Assembly (NCBI GenBank): GCA_963082975.1
Contig: OY720350.1
Coordinates: 5,060,597-5,124,596, forward strand
Length of the DNA: 64,000 bases
Reading direction: 5' to 3'
Source of the DNA: Labia minor
Lineage: Eukaryota; Arthropoda; Insecta; Dermaptera; Spongiphoridae
Both the position numbers and the translations under genes were made by a program. The notes under the pieces were generated by a model that saw nothing but the letters and a program-made list of their open reading frames with translations, was not told where the DNA came from and searched no databases. Positions 63,201 through 64,000 of this stretch are shown here, piece after piece (positions within the stretch are counted from its first letter, which is position 1; each line of letters opens with the position of its first letter).

Positions 63201-64000
63201 ACGTTCTTTTTTAAAACAATTATAGGGAAAAATACTACTTTTGTAATTAATAGGGATAAAATTATCTTTAATATATTTTTTTATTCATTTTCTGATTCTA
63301 AAGCCAAATAAATTCATATTTCACCGATTTCTTAAATATTTTCATTGATTTCATAGAGAGAACGTTCTTTTTTAAAACAATTATAGGGAAAAATACTACT
63401 TTTGTAATTAATAGGGATAAAATTATCTTTAATATATTTTTTTATTCATTTTCTGATTCTAAAGCCAAATAAATTCATATTTCACCGATTTCTTAAATAT
63501 TTTCATTGATTTCATAGAGATCAAAGTTATTTTCAAAAATATTAATCGGATTATACTACTTTTTTAATTACGAGGTATAAATTTATCTTTTATATATCAT
63601 TTTATTCATTTTCTGATTCTAAAGCCAAATAAATTCATATTTTACCGATTTCTTAAATATTTTAATTGATTCATATAGATCAAAGTTATTTTCAAAAATA
63701 TTAATCGGATTATACTACTTTTTTAATTACGAGGTATAAATTTATCTTTTATATATCATTTTATTCATTTTCTGATTCTAAAGCCAAATAAATTCATATT
63801 TCACCGATTTCTTAAATTATTTCATTGATTTCATAGAGAGAACGTTCTTTTTTAAAACAATTATAGGGAAAAATACTACTTTTGTAATTAATAGGGATAA
63901 AATTATCTTTAATATATCATTTTATTCATTTTCTGATTCTAAAGCCAAATAAATTCATATTTCACCGATTTCTTAAATATTTTCATTGATTTCATAGAGA
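63201..64000 (+). repeat. Right-edge monomers
   Basis: Two A monomers of ttt type, B (63521) with the short tail, then a second B (about 63680) where C would be expected, carrying the tail cttaaattatttcattg, and a last A starting at 63840 that ends exactly at the window edge. The array clearly continues to the right. Confidence 0.85.

Larger units (their letters stand above)
1..64000 (+). repeat. 161-bp AT-rich satellite array (whole window)
   Basis: Every readable base belongs to a head-to-tail array of a 161-bp unit. Monomer starts (gaacgtt) fall at 1, 162, 323, 484, 645 and onward; the start at 9661 is exactly 60 units from the first, so the first 9.6 kb has no net length change. The standard monomer has 35 G/C in 161 bp, about 22% GC. 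I found no inverted monomer, inserted element or flanking unique DNA. Differences are mostly single substitutions at a few recurrent sites: the head, cat versus ttt after aatatat, cag versus ctg before attctaaag, gcattg versus ttcattg near the end. Long homogeneous arrays with HORs are typical of centromeric or pericentromeric satellite; that placement is inferred. The family is unknown to me. Confidence 0.98.

Noticed and set aside
1-64000. CRISPR array
   Set aside because: The whole 161-bp unit repeats with no unique spacers between short repeats; base composition and HORs are those of satellite DNA.
1-64000. Transposon or retroelement origin of the monomer, or insertions in the array
   Set aside because: No terminal repeats, target-site duplications, coding remnants or non-satellite segments were seen; all length changes are whole monomers or one to a few bases.
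1-64000. Telomeric or simple microsatellite repeat
   Set aside because: The unit is 161 bp with complex sequence; no TTAGG, TTAGGG or TTTAGGG runs on either strand.
63840-64000. Window ends exactly on a monomer boundary
   Set aside because: The boundary is defined by where base 1 happens to fall and the match is a 1 in 161 chance event; the array shows no sign of ending.

Overview
The whole window is one head-to-tail tandem satellite array, all in the same orientation, interrupted only by a 200-N assembly gap at 17192-17391. I find no gene, RNA gene, transposon or single-copy DNA. The basic unit is 161 bp and about 78% A+T (35 G/C bases in the standard monomer), giving roughly 396 monomers. 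An array of this length with multi-monomer higher-order repeats (HORs) points to a eukaryotic nuclear chromosome, most likely centromeric or pericentromeric heterochromatin. The sequence alone does not tell me the species or kingdom, and I do not recognise the monomer as a named satellite.

Three monomer types share one framework. Type A starts with the 10-bp perfect palindrome agaacgttct. Type B has a diverged first ~80 bp (head tcaaagttattttc, then ttaattacgaggtataaa) and is 159-160 bp long. Type C has a B-like head (tcaaagttattttctac) on an A-like middle. The last ~80 bp, from about cattttctgattctaaag to the monomer end, is nearly the same in all three. B and C occur only from 23.5 kb onward.

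Layout: (1) 1-8050, A monomers only, built by an 11-monomer tandem duplication (1771 bp) and a later, essentially perfect 16-monomer tandem duplication (2576 bp). (2) 8051-9660, A monomers with private head variants. (3) 9661-17191, A monomers in short HORs of 3-6 monomers, including a clear 483-bp trimer. (4) A gap whose 200-bp length does not fit the repeat phase, so it is a placeholder. (5) 17392-23510, a distinct A subfamily carrying ttcgaaag, with a dimeric pattern and a 10-monomer (about 1610 bp) HOR, and many single-base indels. (6) 23511-64000, mixed A/B/C monomers in trimers of 481-483 bp, nested in long duplications whose copies lie about 3.05, 3.21, 4.02, 4.66, 6.75 and 7.23 kb apart.

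The history read from this is repeated unequal exchange. Some paired copies differ by exactly one trimer (481 or 483 bp), so the trimer looks like a preferred exchange unit. The most interesting possible function is the type-A palindrome: it has the nGAAnnTTCn form of a two-unit heat-shock element, is repeated hundreds of times, and is replaced in B and C. That role is inferred, not shown. Clusters of one-base indels at 17.5-23.0 kb and 25.8-28.3 kb look more like weak consensus sequence than biology.
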